Source: Emticicia aquatilis (GTDB lineage: Bacteria > Bacteroidota > Bacteroidia > Cytophagales > Spirosomataceae). Taken from it: a stretch of 64,000 bases of DNA. The notes under the pieces are model-generated. The model ran no database searches, had not been told where the DNA came from, and saw nothing but the letters and a program-made list of their open reading frames with translations. The position numbers and the translations under genes are program-made. Numbering within the stretch: the stretch's first letter is position 1; every line of letters starts with the position of its first letter. The stretch is from assembly GCF_014644295.1 (NCBI RefSeq), contig NZ_BMKK01000003.1:310001-374000 (forward strand), in the 5' to 3' direction. Of this stretch, positions 42,968-52,813 are shown one piece after another.

Positions 42968-45826
42968 TTATAATTTTCCTTTCAAAAAATCGGCAGTATA
43001 GTTTCCTTCGAGTTTTACCATTTCTTCTGGCGTACCTTCAAATGTTAAATAGCCACCTTTTTCGCCACCTTCAGGGCCTAAATCAATAATCCAGTCGGCC
43101 GATTTAATCACCTCCATATTATGCTCGATGATAATCACGGTGTCGCCTTGGTCAACCAAAGCATTGATGGCTTTCAAGAGTTTTTTGATGTCGTGGAAGT
43201 GCAAACCAGTAGTTGGTTCGTCAAAAACAAATAGCGTTTTACCTTTATCGGCATTGCCTTTGCTCAAGAAAAATGCCAATTTTACACGTTGTGCTTCTCC
43301 ACCCGAAAGCGTACTTGACGACTGCCCCAAACCGATATAACCCAAGCCAACATCTTGGAGCGGACGAAGTTTATCGGCCAATTTTGGCTCACTTACACTA
43401 AAAAATTCAATGGCTTCGTCAACGGTCATTGCCAAGATATCGGCAATATCTTTTTCATTATATTTTACTTCCAGAATCTCCTGTTTAAAGCGTTTTCCGC
43501 CACAACTTTCGCATTTTAGGCGTACATCTGCCATAAATTGCATTTCGATTGTCTGCTCGCCTTCACCTTGGCAGGCTTCGCAACGCCCACCATCAACGTT
43601 GAATGAGAAGAAAGCTGGTTTGTAATCTCGTGCCTTTGAAAGTTGTTGTTCGGCCATCATTTGGCGAATGTAATCATAAGCCTTGATGTACGTAACAGGG
43701 TTCGAGCGAGATGATTTTCCAATTGGATTTTGGTCAATCATTTCAACCTGCGTGATGCGGTCGAGTGAACCAACCAAACCAGCGTATTTGCCTGCTTCTT
43801 CGCTATATTCTCCTTTCAAACGAGCGATTGCAGGGAATAGAATTTTACGAACTAAAGTCGATTTTCCTGAACCACTTACACCCGTAACAACTGTCAGTAC
43901 ACCCAACGGAAACTTTACATCAACTTCTTTGAGGTTGTTTTCTCTTGCACCTTTCAGTTCGATAAAATCAGTTGGTTTTCGGCGTTGTATAGGCACAGGA
44001 ATTTGGTCGATTCCTGTAAGGAAATTGATGGTGTGAGAAATATTTTTTTCGCTTGATTTTTTATTAATTTCAGCCCAACTTCCTTGAAAAATCAACTCAC
44101 CGCCCAGCCTTCCAGCATTTGGGCCGATGTCAATGATTTGGTCGGCAGCACGCATGACTTCTTCTTCGTGTTCAACCACAACTACTGTATTGCCCATATC
44201 TCGTAAAGATTCCAGAACGCTTACCAAACGCTGTGTATCTCGTGGGTGTAAGCCAATACTTGGTTCGTCAAGAATATACATCGACCCAACCAACGAACTA
44301 CCGAGCGAAGTAGCCAACTTGATACGCTGAAATTCACCGCCCGAAAGACTTGAAGCAAGACGATTGAGTGTCAAATATCCCAGTCCAACCCGCTCCATAA
44401 ACTCAAGACGGCTATCGATTTCAATCAAAATTCTTTTAGAAACGGCTTTTTGATAATCGGGTAATGCTAAATTCTTGAAGAAAACTGCCAAATCTGAAAT
44501 TGGCATCAAAACCAAATCAACGATTGACGCACCGCCAATTTTTACGTAGCTGGCATCTTTTCGTAAGCGTGAACCTCGACAATCGGGACAGTCTGTGCGG
44601 CCACGATAGCGAGAAAGCATCACACGGTATTGTACTTTATGCACTTGGCTTTCGATGTCGGCAAAGAAAGCGTCAAGTCCTTGAAAATATTCGTTGCCCG
44701 TCCAAAGTAATTGTTGTTGTTCGGGTGTTAGGTCTTTGTATGAGCGGTGAATCGGGAAGTCGAAGCGAATACCATTTCTGAGCAAAGGAGCAAGCCATTC
44801 GCTCATGCGTTCGCTTCTCCACGGAGCAATTGCTCCTTCAAAAACTGAAAGGTTTTTATCGGGAATTACCAATTCTGGGTCAATTCCCAAAACTTTTCCG
44901 AAACCCTCGCAGCGTTTACAAGCTCCATAAGGATTATTGAACGTAAAGAGATTTACGCTCGGTTCTTCAAAAGCTATTCCGTCGAGTTCAAATTTATCTG
45001 AGAATGTACTGCGAATAGTTTGGCGTTCGCCAGTTTCGGCATTAGTTGAGATAACGTCAACGATACATTCGCCTTCGCCCTCAAAAAATGATGTTTGTAC
45101 CGAGTCAGAAAAACGAAATTGTGTATCTTCATCGTCGTGTTTCACAACATTTCTGTCAATCAGAATTTCTAAATCTTGTTCGGTCGAAAGCTTGATTTTT
45201 GCTTCTTGGAGTTCTTCTATTTGCTTTATTTCTCCATCTACTACAATACGAGTGTAGCCTTTTTGGAGCAAAAGTTCTAATTCCTTTTCTATTTTTCGGC
45301 CTTCTTTTACTTTCAGAGGAGTTAGCACCATTACCCTTGTGCCTTCTTCGTGCGAAAGAATGAAATTTACGACATCGGTTACTGTATCTTTTCGTACTTC
45401 TTGCCCAGAAACAGGCGAGTAGGTAATACCCGCACGTGCAAAAAGAAGCTTTAAGTAATCGTAGATTTCAGTGGTTGTTCCGACCGTTGAGCGAGGGTTT
45501 TTGGTCGCAACTTTTTGTTCGATGGCAATCGCTGGCGAGACGCCTTTGATATAATCGACTTCGGGTTTTTCCATTCGACCCAAAAACTGACGAGCATACG
45601 AACTCAAACTTTCGACATACATACGCTGCCCCTCGGCAAAGAGGGTATCGAATGCCAACGAAGATTTGCCACTTCCCGACAGCCCCGTGACTACCACGAG
45701 CTTGTTGCGGGGAATTGCCACATCAATATTTTTGAGATTATTTACTTTTGCTCCCTTGATGATGATGTATTGCTTTGGGTCAAGAGATTCGACGTCGGTA
45801 TGATGCGTGTTTTGGGTATTATTCAT
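42968..45826 (-). CDS. uvrA: Excinuclease ABC subunit A
   Basis: UvrA, the damage-recognising ATPase of nucleotide excision repair, 952 residues and complete. The N-terminal nucleotide-binding domain begins [55 protein letters not shown]. Zinc modules follow ([24 protein letters not shown]). The first ABC signature is [16 protein letters not shown]. The second domain has [17 protein letters not shown], the CEACQGEGE...CESCGGKRF zinc module, and [18 protein letters not shown]. The start is ATG at 45826. It is transcribed alone. uvrB and uvrC are not in the window. Confidence 0.98.
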   Translation of the reverse strand: MNNTQNTHHTDVESLDPKQYIIIKGAKVNNLKNIDVAIPRNKLVVVTGLSGSGKSSLAFDTLFAEGQRMYVESLSSYARQFLGRMEKPEVDYIKGVSPAIAIEQKVATKNPRSTVGTTTEIYDYLKLLFARAGITYSPVSGQEVRKDTVTDVVNFILSHEEGTRVMVLTPLKVKEGRKIEKELELLLQKGYTRIVVDGEIKQIEELQEAKIKLSTEQDLEILIDRNVVKHDDEDTQFRFSDSVQTSFFEGEGECIVDVISTNAETGERQTIRSTFSDKFELDGIAFEEPSVNLFTFNNPYGACKRCEGFGKVLGIDPELVIPDKNLSVFEGAIAPWRSERMSEWLAPLLRNGIRFDFPIHRSYKDLTPEQQQLLWTGNEYFQGLDAFFADIESQVHKVQYRVMLSRYRGRTDCPDCRGSRLRKDASYVKIGGASIVDLVLMPISDLAVFFKNLALPDYQKAVSKRILIEIDSRLEFMERVGLGYLTLNRLASSLSGGEFQRIKLATSLGSSLVGSMYILDEPSIGLHPRDTQRLVSVLESLRDMGNTVVVVEHEEEVMRAADQIIDIGPNAGRLGGELIFQGSWAEINKKSSEKNISHTINFLTGIDQIPVPIQRRKPTDFIELKGARENNLKEVDVKFPLGVLTVVTGVSGSGKSTLVRKILFPAIARLKGEYSEEAGKYAGLVGSLDRITQVEMIDQNPIGKSSRSNPVTYIKAYDYIRQMMAEQQLSKARDYKPAFFSFNVDGGRCEACQGEGEQTIEMQFMADVRLKCESCGGKRFKQEILEVKYNEKDIADILAMTVDEAIEFFSVSEPKLADKLRPLQDVGLGYIGLGQSSSTLSGGEAQRVKLAFFLSKGNADKGKTLFVFDEPTTGLHFHDIKKLLKAINALVDQGDTVIIIEHNMEVIKSADWIIDLGPEGGEKGGYLTFEGTPEEMVKLEGNYTADFLKGKL

Positions 45827-45884
45827 TCAATTGTTAAAGAATAGCTCGAACTAATTTAACCATTTTATCGGTAATATAGTTTCG

Positions 45885-48269
45885 TCATTTTAGGATTATT
45901 AAGCGTGCCGACCCCTTGAAGTCATCACCAGTTATTTTGATTTCATAAACACCTTTTTCTAAGCCTCTTATGTCGATTTCTTTTCGTTCGGCCGTATCGT
46001 CTAATTTAAACTTAAAAACTTGTTTTCCAGTAACGGTATAGAACTTTACTTCTAAATTTCGGAGCGTTTCTTTAGCATCTAAATAAATCAAATCGCCCGT
46101 TGCTGGATTTGGATAAACCGAAACAATATTTGTTGAGGCCTGAAAAATGATTGCTTCTGAAGGTTTGGATGTACAGCTAATCTCTTGATTATTAGGTGTT
46201 TTGTAGCTACGGAGAGTTGAAACTTGGTAACTGCCATTTTGTGTAACTTTTATATTTTGAGAAGCCGTTTTTAATAAAACGACGTTGTCTTTTTTCCATT
46301 CAAATTGGTCAGTAGATAAAAAGTCTCCGTTAGATGCTCTCAGAGTAAAGAGTCCAATTTGCGATAATATTGGTTGTTTTGGCGTTGGGTTGATGCTGAG
46401 TTTTTCGATAGTTGAAGTTGGCGATACGCAACCAAAATTATTGCTGACTTTTAGCGAGAATTCATAATTTCCGTTTTTATCGAGGGCAATAGTTTTTGAA
46501 TTGGCATTATTACTCCATAAGGGTTTGTCGTTGCTGTCGGTCGAGAGCGTGATAACTTGCCCTTCACAAACATTATTGGTAGGAGAAACCAAGATTTTAG
46601 GCTGAGCAGGAATCGGATTTGCTTTTGTGGTCACTTTTTCCGAAACCTCCGAAATACAGCCGAAGTTATTTTGTGCTTTCACCGAAAAATCGCCCGATTT
46701 ATCAACCGATATTTTCTGTGTGCTTTCTCCTGAACTCCAAATGTATGATTTTGCCCCCGAAATATTAGCTGTAAGTTCAATTTTTATAGTTCCTTCGGTG
46801 CAGAATTCCAAACTTTTATCAGCCGTAATAACAGGTTTTGTGGAAGGATAAATCAAGTTTGTGTTAATACTCGGCACAAGTAATTTATTGCCTTTGGGGT
46901 CTTTTACAGCTACCGTGAAAGTGCCTTTATCGACCGTAATTTGATTTGTTTTAGCATTGTTCGACCATTCGTAACTTTTTAGCCCTTCTGGCAGTTTGAG
47001 GCTTACTCGGTTGTTTGCATCACAGCTGATTTCGGGTTCGATGATTGATTTTGCCAAAATCGGTTTTGAGTTTTTGAAGAAATTATCGTCCAGCGATTTA
47101 TCCCAATTCTCGGCTAAAAGCGAAATACCCATATTACCAGGCACATTCTGAAAATGCACATTGTCAATGCGTGGAATCTGTAAATTATCGGTGAAAGGGC
47201 CCGCAAAAACATTATTTCCTGCTTTATTGATTACTCGGTTTTGTCCACCAGTGACTTCTGGATTCGAGGGAGCCAAATACGTAACCGAAGTTCGAGCCAC
47301 CATCCAAGTAAGATTTTCATCAAAATCATTTCTTGAAATATCTATCACTCGTTGAAGATTGGTAGAATAAGCATCAGCTGAAAGTCTATTCGGTGAATTA
47401 TCGGTTTCGCCTTGAATCCAAAGCAGCGACCGAACACCCATCAATGAGCCATAGTAATTTAATGTATTTCGTAGGTTGACATAAGGCAACCCCTTGGGTA
47501 ATTGGAAACGCCCGCCAACATCTAAAACAAAATTGAAAGTTGGTTTGCCTTCGGCACTTTCTCGCCAGTTAATGACCGAAACCAACAGAAGCCCTTCATT
47601 AAAAAATGCTACTGGTACGTTTAGTCTCTTTACGAGTCTATCGCCCAATTCTCCGTAGCACCACGGCCCATCACCCGAAGGGGCTATGTTTACTTTTTCA
47701 CTCAATTGAACAAAATTAAGATTTTCGGGGAGTGGGTCTAATACTTCGGTGTTCTGAAAATCAATCGTATTTACTCTATCATCAGTTGCTCCTTTGGCTC
47801 CATAATTGGGTATTCCTTGAGCGTTTGATTGCCCCAAAGCGATAAAAACCTCACCAATTCCTACTTTTTCGATAGTTTTGGTTTGCAAAATGACATTATC
47901 TTTCGACACCCTGATGTCAAGTTTATACCAGCCACCTTGTCCTTGTATTTTTCCTGTAAAATATCCCGCTTTAGGATTCTCTTGTATTACACTCCAGTTT
48001 GTTTCTACACCTTGTCCAGCCAATACAGGAGTAAGTTTCGCTTCAACTTTATCAATAATTTGACTATAGTTTCCGATGATGTTAATGAATCCAACATTAT
48101 CATTATTTCGTTGGAAAACGATGCGATTTGTGGGGAAATTGATAGTAAAAATATTGTTTGTTTGTGCCGATGTCGAGTAACTTCCCATCAAAGAAAACAA
48201 CATGGGAAGTATAAGAAACTGTATTTTAAACTTGAAAGCCTTTGGTAAAATATAAGATTCGTAAAACAT
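45885..48269 (-). CDS. Sialate O-acetylesterase-like protein with T9SS type A sorting domain
   Basis: A 794-residue secreted enzyme. The signal peptide ends near STSAQ. Residues ~130-400 hold an SGNH/SASA domain: GEVFIALGQSNAQG (Ser block), LLWIQGETDNS and IDNVHFQ (Asp/His block), as in sialate O-acetylesterases. Tandem Ig-like repeats of the type SCDANNRVSLKLPEGLKSYEWSNNAKTNQITVDKG follow (four or five units). The C-terminus is a T9SS sorting domain (SVYPNPATGDLIYL ... YEIKITGDDFKGSARLIILK). The start is ATG 48269; an upstream TTG at 48305 is possible but weaker. Predicted exported hydrolase acting on acetylated glycans; substrate unproven. Confidence 0.85.
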   Translation of the reverse strand: MFYESYILPKAFKFKIQFLILPMLFSLMGSYSTSAQTNNIFTINFPTNRIVFQRNNDNVGFINIIGNYSQIIDKVEAKLTPVLAGQGVETNWSVIQENPKAGYFTGKIQGQGGWYKLDIRVSKDNVILQTKTIEKVGIGEVFIALGQSNAQGIPNYGAKGATDDRVNTIDFQNTEVLDPLPENLNFVQLSEKVNIAPSGDGPWCYGELGDRLVKRLNVPVAFFNEGLLLVSVINWRESAEGKPTFNFVLDVGGRFQLPKGLPYVNLRNTLNYYGSLMGVRSLLWIQGETDNSPNRLSADAYSTNLQRVIDISRNDFDENLTWMVARTSVTYLAPSNPEVTGGQNRVINKAGNNVFAGPFTDNLQIPRIDNVHFQNVPGNMGISLLAENWDKSLDDNFFKNSKPILAKSIIEPEISCDANNRVSLKLPEGLKSYEWSNNAKTNQITVDKGTFTVAVKDPKGNKLLVPSINTNLIYPSTKPVITADKSLEFCTEGTIKIELTANISGAKSYIWSSGESTQKISVDKSGDFSVKAQNNFGCISEVSEKVTTKANPIPAQPKILVSPTNNVCEGQVITLSTDSNDKPLWSNNANSKTIALDKNGNYEFSLKVSNNFGCVSPTSTIEKLSINPTPKQPILSQIGLFTLRASNGDFLSTDQFEWKKDNVVLLKTASQNIKVTQNGSYQVSTLRSYKTPNNQEISCTSKPSEAIIFQASTNIVSVYPNPATGDLIYLDAKETLRNLEVKFYTVTGKQVFKFKLDDTAERKEIDIRGLEKGVYEIKITGDDFKGSARLIILK

Positions 48270-48349
48270 TGGGGACTTTTCGTTTCGGGGAGTGAATAAT
48301 GGCAATTTAAAGCAAAAATAAGTCTTTTAAAAGATAAACAATCAATCCA

Positions 48350-49096
48350 GTGCTAATTTTAGCAAATCAAATGGTAGAATCTGGCCTTGAAAAATCGTAC
48401 TTTTGCAAAATAAAACTTAAACCTCCCAAAAGAAAATTGGAAACATCTTTCGCCGTTATTTTTGACATGGATGGTGTCATCTGCGACACAAACCCTTATC
48501 ACTCACTCGCTTGGAAAGCATATCTCGATAAACACGGAATAGCATCAAGTGAGGAAGAATTTATTGCTCACATGTACGGTAAAAGCAATAGTTATATTCT
48601 AAAGTATTTTTTTAAAAGAGAAATCGTAGGCGAAGAATTCGACCGCATGGAGTTTGAAAAGGAAGCTCTTTTTCGTGAAATCTACGAAGCACACGTAAAG
48701 CCAATTTCGGGTTTAATCGAATTTATCGAAGACCTAAAAGCTAATGGCGTGCGAACAGGAATAGCCACTTCGGCACCATATCTGAATATGGAAATGATTT
48801 TGAGCAAACTGCCACTGCGTGATAAAATGCAGTCATTATTGGCCAGCGAAGATGTAAACGCTCACAAACCAAACCCCGAAGTTTATCTCAAATCTGCTTC
48901 AAACTTAGATATTTCGCCTGAGAGATGCGTAGTTTTTGAAGATTCGTTCTCGGGCGTTACCGCAGGAAAAGCCGCAGGTGCAAAAGTTGTGGGCGTACTT
49001 TCGACTTATAAAAAAGAAGAACTTCCAGTTTGTGATGAATACATCGTTAATTACGAAGGGCTTACCTATCAGAAAATCAAAGAAATCGTCGGATAG
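48350..49096 (+). CDS. HAD-superfamily hydrolase, beta-phosphoglucomutase-like
   Basis: A HAD phosphatase/mutase of subfamily I. Motifs are AVIFDMDGVICDTNPYH (motif I, nucleophile Asp and second Asp), GIATSAPYLNMEM (motif II Ser/Thr region), AHKPNPEVYLKSASNL (motif III Lys) and CVVFEDSFSGVTAGKAAGAKVVGV (motif IV). The cap domain between motifs I and II resembles beta-phosphoglucomutase-like enzymes. The start is uncertain: GTG 48350 gives 248 residues but a long odd N-terminus (LEKSYFCKIKLKPPKRKLE). TTG 48437 would give METSFAVIFDMDG, closer to the family, and a TACTTTTG box (48398-48405) lies between the two. The substrate is unknown. Confidence 0.85.
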   Translation: MLILANQMVESGLEKSYFCKIKLKPPKRKLETSFAVIFDMDGVICDTNPYHSLAWKAYLDKHGIASSEEEFIAHMYGKSNSYILKYFFKREIVGEEFDRMEFEKEALFREIYEAHVKPISGLIEFIEDLKANGVRTGIATSAPYLNMEMILSKLPLRDKMQSLLASEDVNAHKPNPEVYLKSASNLDISPERCVVFEDSFSGVTAGKAAGAKVVGVLSTYKKEELPVCDEYIVNYEGLTYQKIKEIVG

Positions 49097-49114
49097 ATTT
49101 TATAGATTGTTTAT

Positions 49115-49149
49115 GATTTCCACAGATTTTTGTTTAATCTGTGGAAATC
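49115..49149 (+). terminator. Terminator-like hairpin after HAD gene
   Basis: Perfect 14-bp stem GATTTCCACAGATT (49115-49128) / AATCTGTGGAAATC (49136-49149), loop of seven. Confidence 0.75.
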
Positions 49150-49265
49150 AGCGTTATGAAATATCCGTTTCATCAGCGTGCCATATTTTAACAGCCAAAA
49201 AGAACTCCATTAATATAATCGCTTCAACTGACAGGTTAGAAACTTGTGCTACAATATTGTTTATA

Positions 49266-50435
49266 ATGCTTACTCATTTACGTACTTTTTTTACCCATCG
49301 GCAGAGTTTGGCCATCGGTATGGTCTTTATTTCGGTGGGATTTTTATTTGGAAATTGGGCAACTTTAATTCCCTACATCAAACAAAAATTTGACTTAAAC
49401 GATGCCCAGTTGGGTTTACTACTGCTAAGTTTTCCCATCGGAGCAACAGTCATGAATCCATTTTCGACCTTTTTCATCAATCGCTTCGGAATGCTCAATA
49501 CAACTATTATTGGGCTGATTTTACTGGCTACCACATTTGTTTGTCCAGTTGGTGCAAGTTGCTTAGCTCTCACTTCTTTTAGCTTAATAATTGTAGGAAT
49601 GTGCCTTTCGGTTACGAATGTGGCCATGAATACCTGCGTAACGAGCCTTGAGCATCAGTATGGCATCAATATTATGTCAACTTGCCACGGAATGTTCAGT
49701 GCGGGACTCATGTTTGGCTCAATAGCCGCCAGTATTTTGCGTGGAATGAAAATCGAACCAGCTTTACAGATGGGGGCCATCGCAGTTGTGATTACAGCTT
49801 TGGTTCTGCTACTCCGACCAACGATTTTGGGTATTCACGAAGAAAAAATTATTGAGGAAGAAAGCGGAGGAGGTGGAGCAAAGTTCATTCTTCCGAAAGG
49901 AGCTTTATTATTAATGATTCTGATAAGCCTCTGCACCAACGTAACCGAAGGAACAATGGCTGATTGGACGGCCGTTTATATGCGAGACATCGTTCAGACC
50001 GATGATTATTTTATTGGCTGGGGTTTGGCTGGTTATTCAATGTTTATGTCGTTGGGGCGTTTCGTGGGCGATGCTCTCATTCCTCGTTTCGGGGGAAATG
50101 CCGTTCTTCGCACGGGCGGAATTATCGCCGCTTTGGGTATTACGTTGGCCATTATTTTTCCTTATACCATAACAGCTATTTTGGGTTTTACGCTCGTGGG
50201 TGCAGGCGTATCGTGCGGAGCTCCTATATTATATGGTAGTGCGGCTCGTGTGCCAGGTATGGCCAAAGGTGCAGGTCTGGCAACCATGAATACTTTCAGC
50301 ATGGGAGGTTTTTTGGCTGGGCCAGTCTTGATAGGTTTTATCTCAAAAAGTATCAGTCTTCCTTTTGCATTTTCGATAGTGGCAGTTTTGGCACTTGTTT
50401 GGGCTTTTTTGGTGAATCGGGTGAAATTATACTAA
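49266..50435 (+). CDS. MFS transporter, fucose-permease-like
   Basis: A 389-residue transporter with about twelve hydrophobic segments, in the major facilitator superfamily. Motif-A-like sequence is FINRFGMLNTTIIGLIL in the loop after segment 2. Strong membrane stretches include SLAIGMVFISVGFLFGNWATLIPYIK, GALLLMILISLCTNVTEG and VLRTGGIIAALGITLAIIFP. The second half (ADWTAVYMRDI ... GYSMFMSLGRFVGD) resembles YbjJ/FucP-like sugar or drug/proton symporters. The ATG at 49266 is chosen because it begins the first membrane region; the frame continues open far upstream into the previous gene. Substrate is unknown. It lies 116 nt after the hairpin that closes the HAD gene. Confidence 0.85.
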   Translation: MLTHLRTFFTHRQSLAIGMVFISVGFLFGNWATLIPYIKQKFDLNDAQLGLLLLSFPIGATVMNPFSTFFINRFGMLNTTIIGLILLATTFVCPVGASCLALTSFSLIIVGMCLSVTNVAMNTCVTSLEHQYGINIMSTCHGMFSAGLMFGSIAASILRGMKIEPALQMGAIAVVITALVLLLRPTILGIHEEKIIEEESGGGGAKFILPKGALLLMILISLCTNVTEGTMADWTAVYMRDIVQTDDYFIGWGLAGYSMFMSLGRFVGDALIPRFGGNAVLRTGGIIAALGITLAIIFPYTITAILGFTLVGAGVSCGAPILYGSAARVPGMAKGAGLATMNTFSMGGFLAGPVLIGFISKSISLPFAFSIVAVLALVWAFLVNRVKLY

Positions 50436-50741
50436 TGTTTTTTCTTGAAAAGATAGTTTTCACTTCGCCACAAGCTATGTGCCAATTTTTTATTTACCAT
50501 TAAATAAAAAAAACATTTCTCATAAATGTTACCACTCAGCAGAATTATAGCCAAATACTTGCTTATGGAATGATAATTGCTTAGTTTTATCGCAGAAAGC
50601 ACTGGAAAATTCTTAAAAAGTACCCAACAACCCCTCATTAAGATGTTGTTGACCATTAAATAAAATTTAGTAAGAAAGTTTTTTCTTATTAAAACAAGTA
50701 TTTACCTTTATATCAGGAAAACAAGATAAACGTATTAATAT
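50436..50741. other. Intergenic region with AT-rich hairpin and direct repeat
   Basis: Contains an 8-bp AT hairpin TTTATTTA (50489-50496) / TAAATAAA (50501-50508), probably a terminator for the MFS gene. A 14-nt direct repeat ACCATTAAATAAAA occurs at 50496-50509 and 50652-50665. No gene is seen. Confidence 0.45.
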
Positions 50742-51800
50742 ATGAAAAAAATCATCTACTCACTTGGCGTCTGCTTATTGGCTGGCCATGTTAATGCACA
50801 GTTTGTCAATAGTACAGACTTCTATGTAAGCGAGGGTGCAGTCGTGAGCTTCAATACCGATGTAGTAAATGAAGGTAAAATTACTAATAACGGTAAAGTT
50901 CATTTCCAAAAAAACTTAGAAAACCTTAGCACTGTTCAATCAACAGGAGTAGCGGTTTTTGATGGTAACGGGACTCAACTTATCAAAAGCAAAAACGAAC
51001 TCTCATTTAGCCAATTAATGTTGGATAATGATGTAAAACTCGAAACTCCAGTTCGTGTAAACGAATCAGTAGCATTCCGTCGTGGCGTAATTGAATCTTC
51101 ATCAACAAATCCATTAGTGTTCTCAGCAGATGCAAAGCATAGCGGAGCTTCAGACTTCTCACACGTAAGAGGTGTAGTGAAGAAAGAAGGTAGCGAAGCT
51201 TTTGAATTTCCATTGGGCGATGGCACAAATTTCCGTGCATTCAGTGTAGCACGTAACTCAGAAAGCCAAACACTTTCAGCTTCATATTTATACAAAAGCC
51301 CATTGAATATCTCTGGCCAAGTTTCAGAAAACGTTGAGACTATCAACGAAAACGAATACTGGACTTTGAAATCAGAATCAGTAAAAGCTTCTGCTAAAGT
51401 AGCAGTAAATGGTCAAGCTGGTTTAGAAGAAGTAGCTTATTTGAAAAGAGGTACTTGGAATGTTTTAGAAGATTCAAAACTTTCTGCTTCAACTGATTTG
51501 TCAAATGGTACTTTGTTTACACTTGCAAAAAGCCGTAATATCAAAGCTGAGATTGGTGTTTATCCTAACCCAACAGAAGGCGAGTACTTCTTGAAGTTGG
51601 GTGGAATGAACGAAAACGAGCAAATCACGGTAGATGTAACAAACCAAGATGGTTCGACAATCATGCACAAAGAAGGTATGGTAAAAGATTTACGTAAAGC
51701 ATACCAATTACCAAGCAACCTTCCTGCTACTGAACTTACAGTTCGTGTATTGAGAGTTGAAAATAAACCATTGGTTCAAAAAATGATTTTGAAAAAATAA
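50742..51800 (+). CDS. Secreted protein with T9SS type A sorting domain
   Basis: A 352-residue exported protein. The signal peptide is MKKIIYSLGVCLLAGHVNAQ. Residues ~20-260 show no recognised domain; they contain many short beta-strands with Asn/Ser-rich turns, such as NSTDFYVSEGAVVSFNTDVVNEGKI and GVVKKEGSEAFEFPLGDGT, reminiscent of T9SS-cargo beta-solenoids. The C-terminal ~80 residues are a T9SS type A sorting domain (AEIGVYPNPTEGEYFLKLGG ... PATELTVRVLR ... VQKMILKK). It should be secreted or anchored outside. It follows a 306-bp gap with no clear promoter -33 element and is closed by a terminator. Confidence 0.85.
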   Translation: MKKIIYSLGVCLLAGHVNAQFVNSTDFYVSEGAVVSFNTDVVNEGKITNNGKVHFQKNLENLSTVQSTGVAVFDGNGTQLIKSKNELSFSQLMLDNDVKLETPVRVNESVAFRRGVIESSSTNPLVFSADAKHSGASDFSHVRGVVKKEGSEAFEFPLGDGTNFRAFSVARNSESQTLSASYLYKSPLNISGQVSENVETINENEYWTLKSESVKASAKVAVNGQAGLEEVAYLKRGTWNVLEDSKLSASTDLSNGTLFTLAKSRNIKAEIGVYPNPTEGEYFLKLGGMNENEQITVDVTNQDGSTIMHKEGMVKDLRKAYQLPSNLPATELTVRVLRVENKPLVQKMILKK

Positions 51801-51841
51801 TCAATAGCCGTACAGGTTTACGATTATAATATCATAAAATG

Positions 51842-51880
51842 GGAAAGCCGCTTCAAACGAAGTGGCTTTCTTGTTTTTAT
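51842..51880 (+). terminator. Terminator after T9SS cargo gene
   Basis: Stem GAAAGCC (51843-51849) / GGCTTTC (51864-51870), extended inward by CTTC/GAAG with one mismatch, then a T-rich tail. Confidence 0.8.
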
Positions 51881-52101
51881 ACCTTTTATAAACTTTAAAA
51901 ATTGGGTAATTGAGATAAGATAAGTAGCATTGTGATAATTTTCGTTCTTCTGTGAAAGTCGCTGTTTAAGTAATAGGATAGTTATAATCGATAATTTTTC
52001 AAACAGCTAAATAACTGTTTATTAGTTAATTAACGTAAATTCGGCATTGTCAATATTATGTAAAGCTCTCATAGTCAGCAATTTAAAATAAAAAATATTT
52101 C

Positions 52102-52160
52102 GTAGGAGTTAAATATCGGTAGAAAATGTGACCTCCTTGCTTCTAAAGCCCTATCGGGGC
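52102..52160 (+). repeat. Solo REP copy (non-autonomous) of the RAYT family
   Basis: TAGGAGTTAAATATCGGTAG (52103-52122) equals the left outer REP of the element at 40691. A GCCC-tatc-GGGC hairpin (52148-52160) follows, giving a REP-pair layout without a transposase gene. Confidence 0.7.
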
Positions 52161-52247
52161 GACCGTCAATATTAAGCCCCTTATTTTAATCCCGAATTCA
52201 CGTTTAATTACCTTACTGTGGACTTGTCGAACGCATCGGCGGTCCGA

Positions 52248-52265
52248 TATTGACCATAGACTACT
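52248..52265 (-). repeat. Dispersed 18-nt word, copy 1
   Basis: On the minus strand, AGTAGTCTATGGTCAATA. It matches the copies at 59643 and 62638 at 15 or 16 of 18 positions. Confidence 0.6.
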
Positions 52266-52373
52266 TAATCTGCATTTAGAAAGAAACCCTATGAGCTGTT
52301 TTGGTTTGATGAAGTGAACGAAAGTTTCTGAAATGCAATCCATCATTTTTCCAATCAGATTGGCTATAAAAAA

Positions 52374-52398
52374 ATAGACTCCCATAAAGAGAGTCTAT
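52374..52398 (-). terminator. Terminator of the GG-leader peptide genes
   Basis: Minus strand: 8-bp stem (ATAGACTC 52374-52381 / GAGTCTAT 52391-52398) followed by a run of seven T. It lies about 120 nt after the 76-aa gene. Confidence 0.8.
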
Positions 52399-52519
52399 CT
52401 TACTTTTACAATTTTGGATTACTATAATAACTTAAAGATTTCGATTTCCCTGAACTTTAATATCTTATAGTATAAAAGATTCACTAAAGTGAGACTTATT
52501 TTTATTCAAAAGGTAATGA

Positions 52520-52750
52520 TTAACAACCGCAACCAGTTCCAGTACCTACAGTAACAGTTGGAGCGGCAGCAACTACAGAAGAAGCAACAGTACCAACTTT
52601 AGCAAGTACTCCAGCTACAGTAGATTTAACGGCAGCCACAGTAGGAGCTGCATTCACAGTTACAGAAGGTACACAGATAGCAGGAGTTGAGATAGCAGTT
52701 CCACCGATTACGTTCTCTGCGTTGAATTCAAAAGCATTAAATTTTTCCAT
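52520..52750 (-). CDS. Small peptide with double-glycine leader and C-terminal GCGC (copy A)
   Basis: A 76-residue product: an N-terminal leader MEKFNAFEFNAENVIGG with a double-glycine end at residues 16-17, then a Thr/Ser/Val/Ala-rich body with AICVPSVTVNAAP (residues 24-36) and a long low-complexity stretch, ending GTGTGCGC (cysteines 74 and 76). There is no signal peptide of the Sec type. The double-glycine leader and terminal cysteines are typical of peptides exported and cut by C39-type ABC transporters, such as bacteriocins and RiPP precursors. No maturation or export gene lies nearby. The near-identical copy at 52814 confirms it is a real, duplicated gene. Function is unproven. Confidence 0.75.
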   Translation of the reverse strand: MEKFNAFEFNAENVIGGTAISTPAICVPSVTVNAAPTVAAVKSTVAGVLAKVGTVASSVVAAAPTVTVGTGTGCGC

Positions 52751-52813
52751 TGTTTTTAATTTTAAAAGGTTCGTAAAAAAATATAGTTACTTAAAAAAGT
52801 ACAACTTTAGATA

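Larger units (their letters stand above)
51801..52519. other. Gene-free region with solo REP and dispersed-word repeat
   Basis: Holds the terminator of the T9SS gene, the solo REP copy (52099-52160), the dispersed 18-nt word (52248-52265, minus strand), a terminator for the small-peptide operon (52374-52398) and otherwise AT-rich DNA. An 80-codon frame at 52143-52385 overlaps these repeats and is not accepted as a gene. Confidence 0.6.

Noticed and set aside
52143-52385. Open frame of 80 codons on the minus strand
   Set aside because: It runs through the solo REP hairpin, the dispersed word and the terminator of the peptide operon, so it reads repeats rather than a gene.
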